Shown one piece after another: positions 16,159 through 25,974 of a DNA stretch of 64,000 nucleotides. The notes under the pieces were generated by a model. The model was not told the DNA's origin, did no database searches, and saw only the letters and a program-made list of their open reading frames with translations. This DNA is from Desmonostoc muscorum LEGE 12446. GTDB lineage: Bacteria; Cyanobacteriota; Cyanobacteriia; Cyanobacteriales; Nostocaceae. A program made the position numbers and the translations under genes. Positions within the stretch are counted from its first letter, which is position 1, and every line of letters begins with the position of its first letter. Location: positions 3,720,001 through 3,784,000 of the forward strand of contig NZ_JADEXS020000001.1 of NCBI RefSeq assembly GCF_015207005.2, in the 5' to 3' direction.

Positions 16159-19080
16159 TTACTTCGTCTCCATCCAATTTTCACCTGCACGCGCATCCAC
16201 CACCAACGGTACACTTAACTGTACTGCGTTCTCCATCACCGATTTAATTTGCGGTTGTAATTCTTCCCACTCATCAGGAGGAATTTCAAATACTAATTCA
16301 TCGTGAACTTGTAACAACAAACGCGCCTGATATTTTTGCAAAACTTGATGAAGTCGCACCATCGCAATTTTGATAATATCAGCGTTGGAACCTTGAATTG
16401 GTGCATTAGCAGCAGAGCGTAGTAAACCTGCATCATAAGCACCTAAATTCTTCAATTTACTCAAGTCAATATCTTCTGGGTTGCTGCCTTTTAATCTTCG
16501 TAAACTGTTGTTGGTAAATTCAAAATAACGACGACGACCGAGAATAGTTTCTACATAACCTTGAGATATTGCTTCTTTTTTCACTCGCTCCAAATAAGCA
16601 AAAACTTTGGGATATCTTTCATTAAACCGCTTAATGAACTCGTTGGCAACACTCTTATCTATCCCAGTTGAACGGGAAAACCTTAGAGAACCCATTCCAT
16701 AAATCACGCCAAAATTAATAGTTTTTGCTACCGATCGTTCTTCTGATGTGATATTTTCTTTTTCAAACACTAATCGCGCTGTCACAGTGTGAACATCTTC
16801 ATTTTGCCGATATGCTTCCACTAATATCGGCTCTTGACTCAGATGAGCCAAAATTCGTAATTCAATTTGTGAGTAATCAGCAGCCACCATTAACCAACCA
16901 GCTTCCGGCAAAAATGCCTTGCGAATTTGGCGACTAAAAGCTGTACGAATGGGTATATTTTGCAAATTTGGATTAGAAGAAGATAACCTACCAGTTGATG
17001 TTGCTGCTTGATTAAAATCAGTATGCACCCGTTGAGTATCTGGACGCACCAATGCAGGTAATGCATCTACATAAGTAGACTTTAATTTAGATAAAGTTCG
17101 GTACTCAGTTATCGTCTCAACAAATCCAGTTTGATCGATTTCTTGGAGCTTTTCTAGCGTTGCTGCATCTGTAGAATAACCAGTTTGAATTTTCCGAGAA
17201 TATTTGGTGCTTAAACCCAATTTTTCAAACAATATTTGGCTCAATTGTTTAGGAGAACCCAAGTTAAAATTTTCTCCAGCAATTTCTATTGCGTTCTCTT
17301 TTAATCTGGCTAATTCTGTTTCTAAATGCTGCGAAAGTTCTTGTAAATAAGCTGAATTAATGCGAACGCCCGTGTATTCCATTTGCGCTAAAACTGCTTC
17401 TAGTGGCTGTTCCACTTCCACTAATAGCTTAGATAAAGCTGGAATTTCCTCTAGTTCTGCACGTAATTGTGGCACTAGACCAAAGGTAGAATAAACATCC
17501 ATGCCGCAGTAATCTGCTACTGCCGGAATATCTATATCAGCAATGGTTTTACCTTTTGGAACTAAATCTAAATAACTTTTCGCCGTTAATCCCAAATATC
17601 GTTGTGCCAAATCCATCAAATTATGACTAGAATCTGGATTTAGCAGGTAACTTGCCAACATTGGATCGAATATCACTCCATTCAAGTTAATTCCTTGACA
17701 CTTGAAAATTAAGCGGTCAAACTTGGCATTTTGTAAAGTTTTGGGATAATCAGCACTTTCAAGAATTGGACGTAGTGCTTCTAACACCACATCCTTATTT
17801 AAATTTTCTCCGCTTTTGTGACCAAGAGGAATATAAGCTATTTCATCTAATTTCGTTCCCCAGCAGCAACCAATCCCTACTAACTCAGCATCTCTTGGTT
17901 CTAAGTCTGTGGTTTCAGTGTCCCAAGCAATGGGTATTTCAGAATTAGTGAATTTCTGCAAAATTTCTACTAATTCAGTCAGTTTATCTTCGGTATTAAT
18001 GATGCGTGGTTGAATTACTGACGCGGGCTTTTGTTGTACAGCTTGTGTTTCAGCAAAACTAAAAAATGAAAGGTCTGGGTCTTCAAATTCGGGTTCTGTA
18101 TCTGATATTTCTGTTTTTGCTGCTTCTTCAATTTGACCACCAAAACGTTGCTGTAGGTCGTTTATTTTACCTAAAAATAATCTAAATTCTAATTTTTCTA
18201 AAATTGGTGATAAGACGCTTGTATCAAATCCTTTTAATTTACAATCTTCTAAATCAAGTTCTAGAGGAACATCCAAAACTATAGTTGCCAAATATCGAGA
18301 CTTCTGGGCGTCTTCTTTACCCGCTGCCAATTTTTTCTGATTCGCACCTGGGATTTCATCTAAAGCAGCATAAATATTGTCAAGGGAACCATAGGTGTTT
18401 AGCAACTGTACTGCTGTTTTTTCTCCAATTCCTTTAACTCCAGGAATATTATCTGATTTATCACCACAAAGTGCTTTGAAATCAACAATTTGCGAAGGTA
18501 AAACGCCCAGCTTTTCTTTAACTTGTTCTGCCTCAAATTCAGTGATGCTATTTGTAGAACGCTTTAAGGCATCTGGACTAAAATTTAGAACAGTGATTTC
18601 TTTCTCAGCATCTATCAATTGAAATAAATCGCGATCGCCAGTGAGAATTTTCACCCTATAGCCAGCAGCCGTTACTCGTTGTGCTAAGGTTCCCAAAACA
18701 TCATCTGCCTCGTAACCAGGAGCAGTGTAAATTGGTAGATTCAAGCCATTGAGTAACTCGTGTAAATTTTCTAAGTCCGGAATAAAGTCTTCTGGTGTTT
18801 CTTTGCGATCGGCTTTATATGTATCATCCGCTTCATGCCGGAAGGTTGGCAAACCCAAATCAAAGGCTACAGCCATCGCCTGGGGCTGTTGTGTTCCCAT
18901 TACCTCCAGTAGACACTTAAGAAAACCAAAACATACACTCGTGGGAATCCCCGCCTTTGTACGTAGTCCTCCATCTCGCCCTTTGGCAAAAGCAAAGTAT
19001 GAACGATAAGCCAGGGAGTGTCCATCTACGAGAATGAACGTCGGACGTGTTGGGGTTGCAGTAGCAGTAGTTTGAGACAT
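16159..19080 (-). CDS. polA: DNA polymerase I
   Basis: The 973-residue enzyme fills gaps in repair and removes RNA primers. The N-terminal 5' nuclease (about residues 15-310) has L-T-G-D-R-D-L-F-Q and the helix-hairpin-helix G-V-K-G-I-G. The 3'-5' exonuclease domain (about 365-560) keeps D-T-E-T-T-D, so proofreading is probably intact, unlike in Taq. The polymerase domain has motif A D-Y-S-Q-I-E-L-R, motif B K-T-I-N-F-G-V-I-Y-G and motif C Q-V-H-D-E-L-V. It is longer than E. coli PolI (928), with an acidic linker between the first two domains. It is transcribed alone. Confidence 0.97.
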   Translation of the reverse strand: MSQTTATATPTRPTFILVDGHSLAYRSYFAFAKGRDGGLRTKAGIPTSVCFGFLKCLLEVMGTQQPQAMAVAFDLGLPTFRHEADDTYKADRKETPEDFIPDLENLHELLNGLNLPIYTAPGYEADDVLGTLAQRVTAAGYRVKILTGDRDLFQLIDAEKEITVLNFSPDALKRSTNSITEFEAEQVKEKLGVLPSQIVDFKALCGDKSDNIPGVKGIGEKTAVQLLNTYGSLDNIYAALDEIPGANQKKLAAGKEDAQKSRYLATIVLDVPLELDLEDCKLKGFDTSVLSPILEKLEFRLFLGKINDLQQRFGGQIEEAAKTEISDTEPEFEDPDLSFFSFAETQAVQQKPASVIQPRIINTEDKLTELVEILQKFTNSEIPIAWDTETTDLEPRDAELVGIGCCWGTKLDEIAYIPLGHKSGENLNKDVVLEALRPILESADYPKTLQNAKFDRLIFKCQGINLNGVIFDPMLASYLLNPDSSHNLMDLAQRYLGLTAKSYLDLVPKGKTIADIDIPAVADYCGMDVYSTFGLVPQLRAELEEIPALSKLLVEVEQPLEAVLAQMEYTGVRINSAYLQELSQHLETELARLKENAIEIAGENFNLGSPKQLSQILFEKLGLSTKYSRKIQTGYSTDAATLEKLQEIDQTGFVETITEYRTLSKLKSTYVDALPALVRPDTQRVHTDFNQAATSTGRLSSSNPNLQNIPIRTAFSRQIRKAFLPEAGWLMVAADYSQIELRILAHLSQEPILVEAYRQNEDVHTVTARLVFEKENITSEERSVAKTINFGVIYGMGSLRFSRSTGIDKSVANEFIKRFNERYPKVFAYLERVKKEAISQGYVETILGRRRYFEFTNNSLRRLKGSNPEDIDLSKLKNLGAYDAGLLRSAANAPIQGSNADIIKIAMVRLHQVLQKYQARLLLQVHDELVFEIPPDEWEELQPQIKSVMENAVQLSVPLVVDARAGENWMETK

Positions 19081-19301
19081 AGCCCTATTTTACCTAGAAG
19101 CTTCGTTATTTACATACTGCATCAGTTGCTTTATTGAAATTCCTGTATGTTGGAATGGCTTTCTTAACAAAACTTCATACAATTCCTAAAAATGTATGTT
19201 TGCTAAAGGAAATTGAACATCAAAAGTTCACATAAATTTACGTGTATTTATCAAGCCTAGAAACAAAAGTTACGAGTTAGAAATAATTTAGTAACCCCTT
19301 A

Positions 19302-20036
19302 ATGATTCGTCAAAAAGCATCTTCCATCATGACAACAAAACTATTGAACACTCTAGGTGCTGCTACAGCTTTGGCAGGAATTGTTGCAACTTCTGGAGTA
19401 GCTAATGCAGCTGCACTTTCGTACACTAGTTCTACTAACTACGATTTCACAAATATCATTGATGAATCTTTGAGCGTCCAACAATTTGACTCATCTCTCG
19501 GTACACTCCAAGGTGTAACCATCGAATTTGCTGGCGACATACTTGGAAATGCAGGTTTTGAAAATAGAAGTCCAAGTGCAACTCAAGCAACAGTACATCT
19601 TGGCAGTCAATTGAGCTTAAAATTAAATAATCAGTCTTTGTTGGCACTGAATCCACAATATACTTCTACTTACCAAGTTGGAAATTACGATAGCGTCACT
19701 GATTATGGAGGTACATCAGGAAAGACTCTTTCTAACTTAACTGCCACACAATCTGCTACTCAATCTTTTACTGATTCGCAATTCTTGCAGTCTTTTATTG
19801 GTAATGGCAACGTAGACTTTTTGTTCTCAGCAATAGCCACCTCACTAGTTACAGGATCTGGCAACATGAGATCCTATATTGATACATATGCCAAAGCAGG
19901 TATCAAAGTAACTTACAACTACGAAGAATTGAAGTCTGTACCTGAAGCATCAACTACCCTTGGAATTGGTTTAGTTGCTGGGCTTTGTCTGTTGTCACAA
20001 CGCAAAAAAAGCTGGATCAAGGTGTTAAATTCATAG
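19302..20036 (+). CDS. PEP-CTERM surface protein, choice-of-anchor E type
   Basis: The 244-residue product has a signal peptide ending near V-A-N-A, a beta-rich, Asn/Ser/Thr-rich body, and a C-terminal sorting signal V-P-E-A-S-T followed by a hydrophobic helix and basic residues (R-K-K). That is the PEP-CTERM pattern recognised by exosortase. The body (Q-Q-F-D then V-x-I-E-F-A-G-D) resembles choice-of-anchor E domains. Translation may start at 19302 or, more likely, at the ATG at 19329 (MTTKLLN), which gives a normal-length signal peptide. A strong terminator follows. Confidence 0.78.
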   Translation: MIRQKASSIMTTKLLNTLGAATALAGIVATSGVANAAALSYTSSTNYDFTNIIDESLSVQQFDSSLGTLQGVTIEFAGDILGNAGFENRSPSATQATVHLGSQLSLKLNNQSLLALNPQYTSTYQVGNYDSVTDYGGTSGKTLSNLTATQSATQSFTDSQFLQSFIGNGNVDFLFSAIATSLVTGSGNMRSYIDTYAKAGIKVTYNYEELKSVPEASTTLGIGLVAGLCLLSQRKKSWIKVLNS

Positions 20037-20104
20037 ACTTTAGTTGAATAGGTAGATTTTTGATTCTATCTATTCAGTCAAGTTATCTAACTTAAATGTA
20101 AATC

Positions 20105-20133
20105 CCCGATTCTTTCGAGAATCGGGTTTTTTT
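20105..20133 (+). terminator. Rho-independent terminator after the PEP-CTERM gene
   Basis: Perfect 9-base stem CCCGATTCT (20105-20113) / AGAATCGGG (20118-20126) with the tetraloop TTCG, followed by seven T (20127-20133). Confidence 0.9.
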
Positions 20134-20144
20134 GTTGTGACTAG

Positions 20145-20243
20145 GGAGTGGGGAGTAGGGAGTGGGGACTGGGAAATAAGATTAAAAATACTATTTTCCA
20201 ACACCCAATCCCCAATCTAAAATCTAAAATCTAAAATCCAAAA
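20145..20243. repeat. Short tandem repeats upstream of the HAD gene
   Basis: GGGAGTGGGGAGTA units, then CCCAATCCCCAATC and AATCTAAAATCTAAAA units. They are the same families as elsewhere in the window. Confidence 0.7.
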
Positions 20244-20283
20244 TGGTATAACCTCTAACTGGAACTTTAAATCTAGGAAATTT

Positions 20284-21120
20284 ATGCAGAAAGCATCTGC
20301 CAAAGATATTAAACTGCTGGTTGTAGACATAGATGGCACGATCGCCGGACACTCTAACACCATCAGCGAACCTGTAAAGCAAGCGCTGATTGCAGCACAA
20401 GCACAAGGCATTCCAGTAGCGATCGCTACAGGTCGTATGTATCGTTCAGCCTTACGCTTTCACCAAGAAATCGGCTCTACATTGCCATTAATGGCTTATC
20501 AAGGAGCCTGGATTCAAGACCCCACCAGCCAAAAAATTCATCGCCATTTAGTGGTTTCTAGAGAAATTGCCCACCAGCTAATCGATTATTTTGAACAGCC
20601 TCAATTGCGGCGGCTTTTATCTGTCCACTTTTACATCAATGACCAACTCTACGTCCGGGAAATAACCAAAGAAAGCGAAATTTATGCACAACGTTCTGGT
20701 ATTGTCCCCATTCCCGTCGGTGATTTGCGCCAAGTCTTAACGAATGAACCGACAAAAATTCTTGCTTTGTGTGATGACACAAATTTCATCAGCGAAGTAT
20801 TGGGGAATTTGCGCCGCCAGTATACACCCGCTGAACTTTATTTAACAACATCTGTTGCTACCTTCCTAGAAGCAACTAACGCTTCTGTGAATAAAGGGAC
20901 TGCTGTACGTTACCTAGCCGAAGAATTGCTGGGATTACAAACAGCCAACGTCATGGCTATTGGTGATAACTTCAACGATCTGGAAATGCTAGAGTGTGTT
21001 GGTTTTGGTGTAGCTATGGGAAACGCACCAGAACCAGTGCAAGCGATCGCTCAGTGGGTAGCTCCTAGCGTAGAGGAAGATGGAGTAGCTGTGGCGATCG
21101 AAAAATTTTTGCTTCAATAA
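20284..21120 (+). CDS. Cof-type HAD hydrolase (HAD-IIB sugar phosphatase)
   Basis: The 278-residue cytosolic protein has HAD motif I D-I-D-G-T (nucleophile Asp near residue 15), motif II in A-I-A-T-G-R, a Lys in N-K-G-T-A and motif IV G-D-N-F-N-D-L-E-M, plus the C2b cap typical of Cof/YidA enzymes. These dephosphorylate sugar phosphates or similar small substrates, and the exact one cannot be read here. It is complete and of usual length (about 270). Confidence 0.85.
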   Translation: MQKASAKDIKLLVVDIDGTIAGHSNTISEPVKQALIAAQAQGIPVAIATGRMYRSALRFHQEIGSTLPLMAYQGAWIQDPTSQKIHRHLVVSREIAHQLIDYFEQPQLRRLLSVHFYINDQLYVREITKESEIYAQRSGIVPIPVGDLRQVLTNEPTKILALCDDTNFISEVLGNLRRQYTPAELYLTTSVATFLEATNASVNKGTAVRYLAEELLGLQTANVMAIGDNFNDLEMLECVGFGVAMGNAPEPVQAIAQWVAPSVEEDGVAVAIEKFLLQ

Positions 21121-21269
21121 CGGCGCTTTTTCAAAGCTAAGCCGTATCAATCAGAAAGGACACCGACGACTGGCCGTGTTTCGTCTCGGTGCCCCTGCTG
21201 GTTCGCTCCTCACACAAGAGCTAATGTAGCCGAGGTGATGCATTGAGTCAATACCTCTGATGAAAGTTT

Positions 21270-22232
21270 TTATAACTCCAATGGCGCAAAACTTCCCAGG
21301 TTTTCCTCTAGCACAAATTTTAATACTGACCCAGTAGCCATAAGCAATCCCAGCCTAGCTTGGGCTAACTCTGGTGACATAATTTTCACTTCACCCCAAA
21401 TACGACAATTACACCAGAAGTTTTCAAAAGCTTGGCTCAAATTCAACGCTGCTTTTTCCCATTTCACAGAACCCCTAACATCAGGACACTCTATGTTGTC
21501 CACTACCCCCACTAACTCCCTAATTAGACGACGTTCATCTGGGTGATTTAGCCGCAATTTTCCATCACAGTTCAGCCAAGGTATGGGGTTGGGGGAAATA
21601 ACACTCCAAAAATTTGGACTACTATCTGCAAGCGGTTCTCTAAGTTGAATCAATCCCTCCCGGTGAGCCAGCAGCACTAGCGAACAGCAACGCGCATGGG
21701 CATATTGAACAGAGAATAGGGCATTGGGCATGGGGCATGGGGCATTGGGCATGGGGCATTGGTTATTAATCTCCCTCATCTCCCTCATCTCCCTCATCTC
21801 CCTCATCTCCCTCATCTCCCTCATCTCCCTCATCTCCCCCATCTCCCTCATCTCCCCCACTCCCCACTCCCCCTTCCCCCATACCAAACTTTGTAACCAA
21901 GTCGCCAAGCTTGAGTCAGTCAATTCAAAATTTATCCAACCAGGGGGAACTATTTGCACGTTAAAAACACCTCCACAGGTTGCTGATAAATTAAGGGCGA
22001 TCGCGCTGGCAACCTCCATTGCTTTTCGATTCTGAGAGTTTGACACTCGCAACGCCACACCAGAGGTATACAAAATTTTGCGATTATTTCTATCTTTGTG
22101 TAGAGTAATTTTTTTACTTTCTATGTATTCATTTTTTTGATTTTCAGTATTAATACTTAATAATTCGCTTAAATATTTATCTAGTAGCCGCTTAAATGAT
22201 ATATACTTGAATGATTGTATTTTGTGGTACAC
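21270..22232 (-). CDS. DALR anticodon-binding protein, ArgRS-like without catalytic core
   Basis: The N-terminal part (about residues 50-115, with V-A-L-R-V-S and a P-P-G-W-I-N-F strand) resembles the Add-1 tRNA-binding domain of arginyl-tRNA synthetase. The C-terminal part (from Q-Y-A-H-A-R, about residue 176, to the end) resembles the DALR anticodon-binding domain. The Rossmann catalytic domain with HIGH/KMSK-type motifs that should lie between them is absent. In its place, residues about 119-172 are low complexity: M-R-E repeats and P-M-P-N-A units encoded by GGGAGATGA-type and CATGGGGCATT-type tandem repeats. It cannot charge tRNA. A tRNA- or RNA-binding role is possible. The start at 22232 is uncertain. 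Confidence 0.7.
   Translation of the reverse strand: MYHKIQSFKYISFKRLLDKYLSELLSINTENQKNEYIESKKITLHKDRNNRKILYTSGVALRVSNSQNRKAMEVASAIALNLSATCGGVFNVQIVPPGWINFELTDSSLATWLQSLVWGKGEWGVGEMREMGEMREMREMREMREMREMREMREINNQCPMPNAPCPMPNALFSVQYAHARCCSLVLLAHREGLIQLREPLADSSPNFWSVISPNPIPWLNCDGKLRLNHPDERRLIRELVGVVDNIECPDVRGSVKWEKAALNLSQAFENFWCNCRIWGEVKIMSPELAQARLGLLMATGSVLKFVLEENLGSFAPLEL
21721..21883. repeat. In-frame short tandem repeats inside the DALR gene
   Basis: GGGCATGGGGCATT units (21721-21762) are followed by about nine ATCTCCCTC units (21770-21855) and CCCCACT/CCCTTCC units. All unit lengths keep the minus-strand frame open, so the host gene is still readable. Confidence 0.85.
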
Positions 22233-22545
22233 GAAATTTTACGTAAATAAGTTTGTAAAGTATATTTGTTAATTTGCTGTCACCTGTCTCCGGATATAGG
22301 TTTAATGTAGATGAAGAAAAATGAGAGTAGGATAAAATTTGATGAATATTCGATGAATAGTGAGTAAATTTTACTACCATCATTGTACAGTAGGAAGTAT
22401 AACAAAAGAGTAGAGAGTAATTCTTTGCTTTCTATTCTTTAGATGGCTGGCGCTGTTAGGCGTTAAGCCTCCATCGCCAACACAAAGACACTCCTTGCAC
22501 CTTTTGATCACGTCTTTGTCTTCAGCCGAACGCTCTTTGTTACCT

Positions 22546-23265
22546 ATGCAATCTCCATCTTCTTTTTCTGAGGCATCACGGCCTTTTTTGACTTGGCAAC
22601 GGATTCTTGACTGGGCTCAGGAACACTACCGGTGCCGCACCTTTAGCAAAGATGAGCGCATTCCAGCCCGACCTGGATTGCTATATTTGGTGCAAAGGGG
22701 TGCAATCCGTATGGTTGGAACCGCCCAGGTTAGCGCGACTGCCAGCCAGCTAACATCTCGACGAATCAACAGAACTCCAGAAGAAGCGTTCTTGGGTTTT
22801 GTTGGAGCGGGACAGCCATTTGAAATTGTTGCTCAGTCACCATTCACTCTCCAGGCTTACGCCCATGTTGACCAAACTGCGGTTCTGTGGATGTACTGGC
22901 ACGATTTAGACAACTGGCCTCACTTCCGCCGGGAAGTTATGGATGCCTTTAGATACCAGCACCAGCGTAAGCTGCTGTGGCTGAGTGCCTTGGGACAACG
23001 CCGCACAATTGACCGACTCTTAGGATTTCTCACATTGTTGATTGAGGAGTATGGAGAGCCGGCGATGAGCGACACCGATCCAGATGTAATTCGCGGCTAT
23101 TGTCTGCCTTTTCCCCTTACCCATGCCCAAATTGGTAGCGCGATTGGTTCAACTCGTGTTACCGTCACCCGCTTAATGGGCAAGCTGCGTCAACGTGGCT
23201 TAATTCTCACCCAAGGCGATAATCTTATTTGCTTACCAGCAGAGTCGATTAATAGAGCCGGCTAA
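22546..23265 (+). CDS. Crp/Fnr-family transcription regulator
   Basis: The product (about 239 residues from the ATG at 22546; a TTG at 22495 would add 17 poorly supported residues) has an N-terminal cyclic-nucleotide-binding-like beta barrel. It then has a long dimer helix and a winged helix: L-T-H-A-Q-I-G-S-A-I-G-S-T-R-V-T-V-T-R, the Crp-type recognition helix, close to that of NtcA. Typical cAMP contacts (R-S/T-A-x) are not visible in the barrel, so it is probably not a cAMP sensor. Targets are unknown. It stands alone and converges on the binding-protein cassette. Confidence 0.8.
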   Translation: MQSPSSFSEASRPFLTWQRILDWAQEHYRCRTFSKDERIPARPGLLYLVQRGAIRMVGTAQVSATASQLTSRRINRTPEEAFLGFVGAGQPFEIVAQSPFTLQAYAHVDQTAVLWMYWHDLDNWPHFRREVMDAFRYQHQRKLLWLSALGQRRTIDRLLGFLTLLIEEYGEPAMSDTDPDVIRGYCLPFPLTHAQIGSAIGSTRVTVTRLMGKLRQRGLILTQGDNLICLPAESINRAG

Positions 23266-23342
23266 AGCACAGTTCAGAGGGGCGATTTCCGCCACTCTGT
23301 CTGAGTGTGATGGGCTAAGCCTCAACCGAGGCGATCGCAGTG

Positions 23343-24389
23343 TCAGCGAATTTTGACAAACCCAGCTTGGGTAATCAATTCCTGCCCCTGCTCAGTCAGC
23401 AGTAAGTTGGCGTAAGCGACACCTGCTTGCTGCTCAGTCTGACCATTCTGTTTGACCACCACAAACAGATTGCGGGTAATTGGGTACTTTCCTGATTGAA
23501 AAGCCTCAATGTTCAACTTGTTCCGTTTACCAGGACATTCAGACGGGAAGACAAATGGTTCTTGGTAGGGAGCAATGTATTGCCCTTGTGTGCGCCCCAA
23601 CGGCAAGGCTCTAATGGAACATTGAGGAATCACCTCTGGGGCAGAAGCGTAGTAAATGCCACCAGGACTACCAGCCAATTTTTGCAAGGCTTGGGTGGTT
23701 GTGGAGATAAATTCCACATCGGAGCTGAAAGCTTGACCACCCAAGATGTCTTGGACAAAAAGTTCTACTGTGCCGCCATCAACAATCCGGCGAGAATAAG
23801 GCTTGATTGGGATATTGGAACCGCCTACCTGGCTCCAATTATTAATTTTTCCAGTGTAAATTGACTTTAACTGGTCTACCGTCAGTCCTGGGATATTGAG
23901 GTTTGGGTTAACTGCGACTGCCAAACCATCAATTGCCACAGGAATTTGTTTCAAAGTGAACCCACGCTGTTGGGCACGGCTAAATTCCTGATCTAAGATT
24001 GGTCGAGAAGACTGGGCAAAAGCTAGTTGACCATCTATTAGCGACTGGATGCCAGTACCAGAACCAGGAGATGCATTGCTTGGTTCTACGTAACGCAGCC
24101 TAAATTCTCCTCGCGCTGCTTGAACTGCTGGATCAACTATTAATCGAATTGGTGCCCAAGACGTACTACCTCCGTAATTGAATAATCCAGTAGGAACCTC
24201 TTGGACTGAGGCGAAAGTCGTGCCACTACTCTGTCCTGATGTGGGTTGGGGTGTGTTGGTGCTACGAGAATTAATTTGATTTAGGTCAACACCAGATTTT
24301 CTGCTGAACCACCAAAAACCGCCAGCTATTAACCCAACTGTAATTAGGATAGATAAAACAAGAATAGGTATTTCATTTTTTTGGGACAT
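23343..24389 (-). CDS. PstS-like phosphate-binding protein, membrane-anchored (copy 1)
   Basis: The 348-residue product starts MSQKNE and then has a single membrane helix (about residues 9-28), with no lipobox and no clear signal-peptidase site, so it is probably held by the uncleaved helix. After a Ser/Thr/Pro-rich link, the PstS-like domain (from about residue 65) shows F-N-Y-G-G-S-T-S-W, G-S-G-T-G-I, V-A-I-D-G-L and Y-T-G-K-I-N-N-W. These are family landmarks around the phosphate site. No pst permease or ATPase genes are near. The same N-terminal anchor is found in the next two genes, and a Ser/Thr kinase gene heads the group, so a sensory role is as likely as transport. Confidence 0.78.
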   Translation of the reverse strand: MSQKNEIPILVLSILITVGLIAGGFWWFSRKSGVDLNQINSRSTNTPQPTSGQSSGTTFASVQEVPTGLFNYGGSTSWAPIRLIVDPAVQAARGEFRLRYVEPSNASPGSGTGIQSLIDGQLAFAQSSRPILDQEFSRAQQRGFTLKQIPVAIDGLAVAVNPNLNIPGLTVDQLKSIYTGKINNWSQVGGSNIPIKPYSRRIVDGGTVELFVQDILGGQAFSSDVEFISTTTQALQKLAGSPGGIYYASAPEVIPQCSIRALPLGRTQGQYIAPYQEPFVFPSECPGKRNKLNIEAFQSGKYPITRNLFVVVKQNGQTEQQAGVAYANLLLTEQGQELITQAGFVKIR

Positions 24390-24418
24390 AACAAATTTTT
24401 ACCGCGTCCATTTAATAC

Positions 24419-24531
24419 TGGGACTGGGGACTGGGGACTGGGTACTGAGAAAACTCTTCCCTATCCCCAGTCCCTAATCCCCAGTCCCCAGTCCCTAATC
24501 CCTAATCCCCAGTCCCCAGTCCCTAATCCCC
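24419..24531. repeat. Short tandem repeats between binding-protein genes
   Basis: GGGGACT units (24419-24445) followed by CCCCAGTCCCTAATC units (24463-24531). Left and right arms are complementary in type and separate two genes of the cassette. Confidence 0.8.
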
Positions 24532-25932
24532 TTATTTCACTGGCTCAAAATCATACCCAGTACGAGAGCGAGATCCAGGAACGATTTTTACAAGTTGGAC
24601 TGGGGCAGTGCGATCGCCTGATGGTAAAAACCGAATTGTACCAGAAGCACCACTGGCTGAAAAGTCAGAGGATAAAAGTGCTTGTTGGACTCCAGACCGT
24701 GTAGGATTGCGTTCTAAGGCAGCAATCAGAGCTACTGTAGCATCATAGCTCAGGGCAGTTCGCCAACTCACGTCACCACCCCATAACTGCCGGGATTTCT
24801 GGGGAAAATCTGACATTGGATTGCCCTCAATATGCCACGGAACTGCTACTATCATCCCCACAGCTTGCTCTCTGCCAATTTCTAAAGTTTTAACGTTATA
24901 AACATTATCTCCTCCCAGAAGCGTTAACTGTTTCTGGTTAACCTGAACCACCTGCAACGCTTTATCTTGAGTGTTAGTGTTGGGAACTAACATCAACACT
25001 TCTGCACCTTGTTTAATAGCTCGTTCTACACTTTTAGCTGCACTAAAATCTGCTTGGGATAAGTCAAATTCACTTGATACTTGTCCACCCTCCAGCGAAA
25101 CAGATGAAACAAATTCAGACTTTAAAGACTGGCTATAGTTACTCTGGGAATTAAAGAAAACCGCTGCATTTTTTTTCTGTAAAGTTTTCACCATGTAATT
25201 GGCTAATGTTCTCGCAGCCATAAAATCACTGGGAACTGTCCGAAAAACGTAGCGGCTAAAGTTAGAAATTTTCACAGAAGTACTGGTAGGGGAAATAGCT
25301 ACCAGTTGTCCGGCATTGTAGACTGTGCCTGCGGCTAAAGTGGTATCGCTGGCGTTGGGGCCGATTACACCAAACACTTGGGGATTGTTAACTAACTTGG
25401 AAGCGATTTTTTTAGAGATTTCTAGATTATTATCATCGTTAGCTATCCCTACTTTCAATGGCACATTCTTAATTCCCCCAGAGGTATTAATAGTATTTTG
25501 GGCTTGTGCAATGCCACGTAAAATTTCTAGGGAAGTATTCGGATCGGTGCCCATTGGTACTGAGGCAACAATGGTATAGCTTTGAGAAGTGCCAATGCGG
25601 GCATTATTCAGATATATCAGTGCCTCTGGATCGTTGGGTCGCAGTTTGAGAAATGCTTGTAAACTAGCGATCGCCTTATCATAACTTTTAGCCGCGATCG
25701 CTTGCACTCCCTCTTTTTTTGCCGGAGCAATTTCACCTGGAATTAAAGTTTTTTCGCCAAAACTAATGCGGTCTTCTAATGATACATTGCTCGCTGGTTC
25801 GGGCGTTTTTTGACTGAGTGTATTACTAATATTGACCCCATTTCTAGTAAACCACCAGACACCAGCCCCGACTATTCCAAGTGTCAACAACAGAGCCAAG
25901 ACTAAAACTGCGGTTTCATTCTTTTGTGACAT
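24532..25932 (-). CDS. LivJ-type binding protein with shared anchor and TPR-like segment
   Basis: The 466-residue product has the same MSQKNE start and membrane helix as its neighbours. It then has a short TPR-like unit (about residues 65-110: Y-D-K-A-I-A-S-L-Q then L-R-P-N-D-P-E-A-L) and a type I periplasmic binding fold of the branched-chain amino-acid family. Landmarks are G-I-A-N-D-D, V-F-G-V-I-G-P-N-A-S-D-T and L-V-A-I-S-P-T-S-T-S. It is an unrelated fold to the PstS-like neighbours but carries the same anchor. No Liv permease genes are adjacent. Ligand unknown, and an amino acid or another small polar compound is possible. Confidence 0.75.
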   Translation of the reverse strand: MSQKNETAVLVLALLLTLGIVGAGVWWFTRNGVNISNTLSQKTPEPASNVSLEDRISFGEKTLIPGEIAPAKKEGVQAIAAKSYDKAIASLQAFLKLRPNDPEALIYLNNARIGTSQSYTIVASVPMGTDPNTSLEILRGIAQAQNTINTSGGIKNVPLKVGIANDDNNLEISKKIASKLVNNPQVFGVIGPNASDTTLAAGTVYNAGQLVAISPTSTSVKISNFSRYVFRTVPSDFMAARTLANYMVKTLQKKNAAVFFNSQSNYSQSLKSEFVSSVSLEGGQVSSEFDLSQADFSAAKSVERAIKQGAEVLMLVPNTNTQDKALQVVQVNQKQLTLLGGDNVYNVKTLEIGREQAVGMIVAVPWHIEGNPMSDFPQKSRQLWGGDVSWRTALSYDATVALIAALERNPTRSGVQQALLSSDFSASGASGTIRFLPSGDRTAPVQLVKIVPGSRSRTGYDFEPVK

Positions 25933-25974
25933 GAATAAAATTTAATAAAATAAAAATGTTTATTATTTAATTGT

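Noticed and set aside
21770..21855. Regular direct repeats that look like a small CRISPR or minisatellite
   Set aside because: The nine-base units are directly adjacent with no spacers and lie in frame in a gene, so this is a tandem repeat, not CRISPR.
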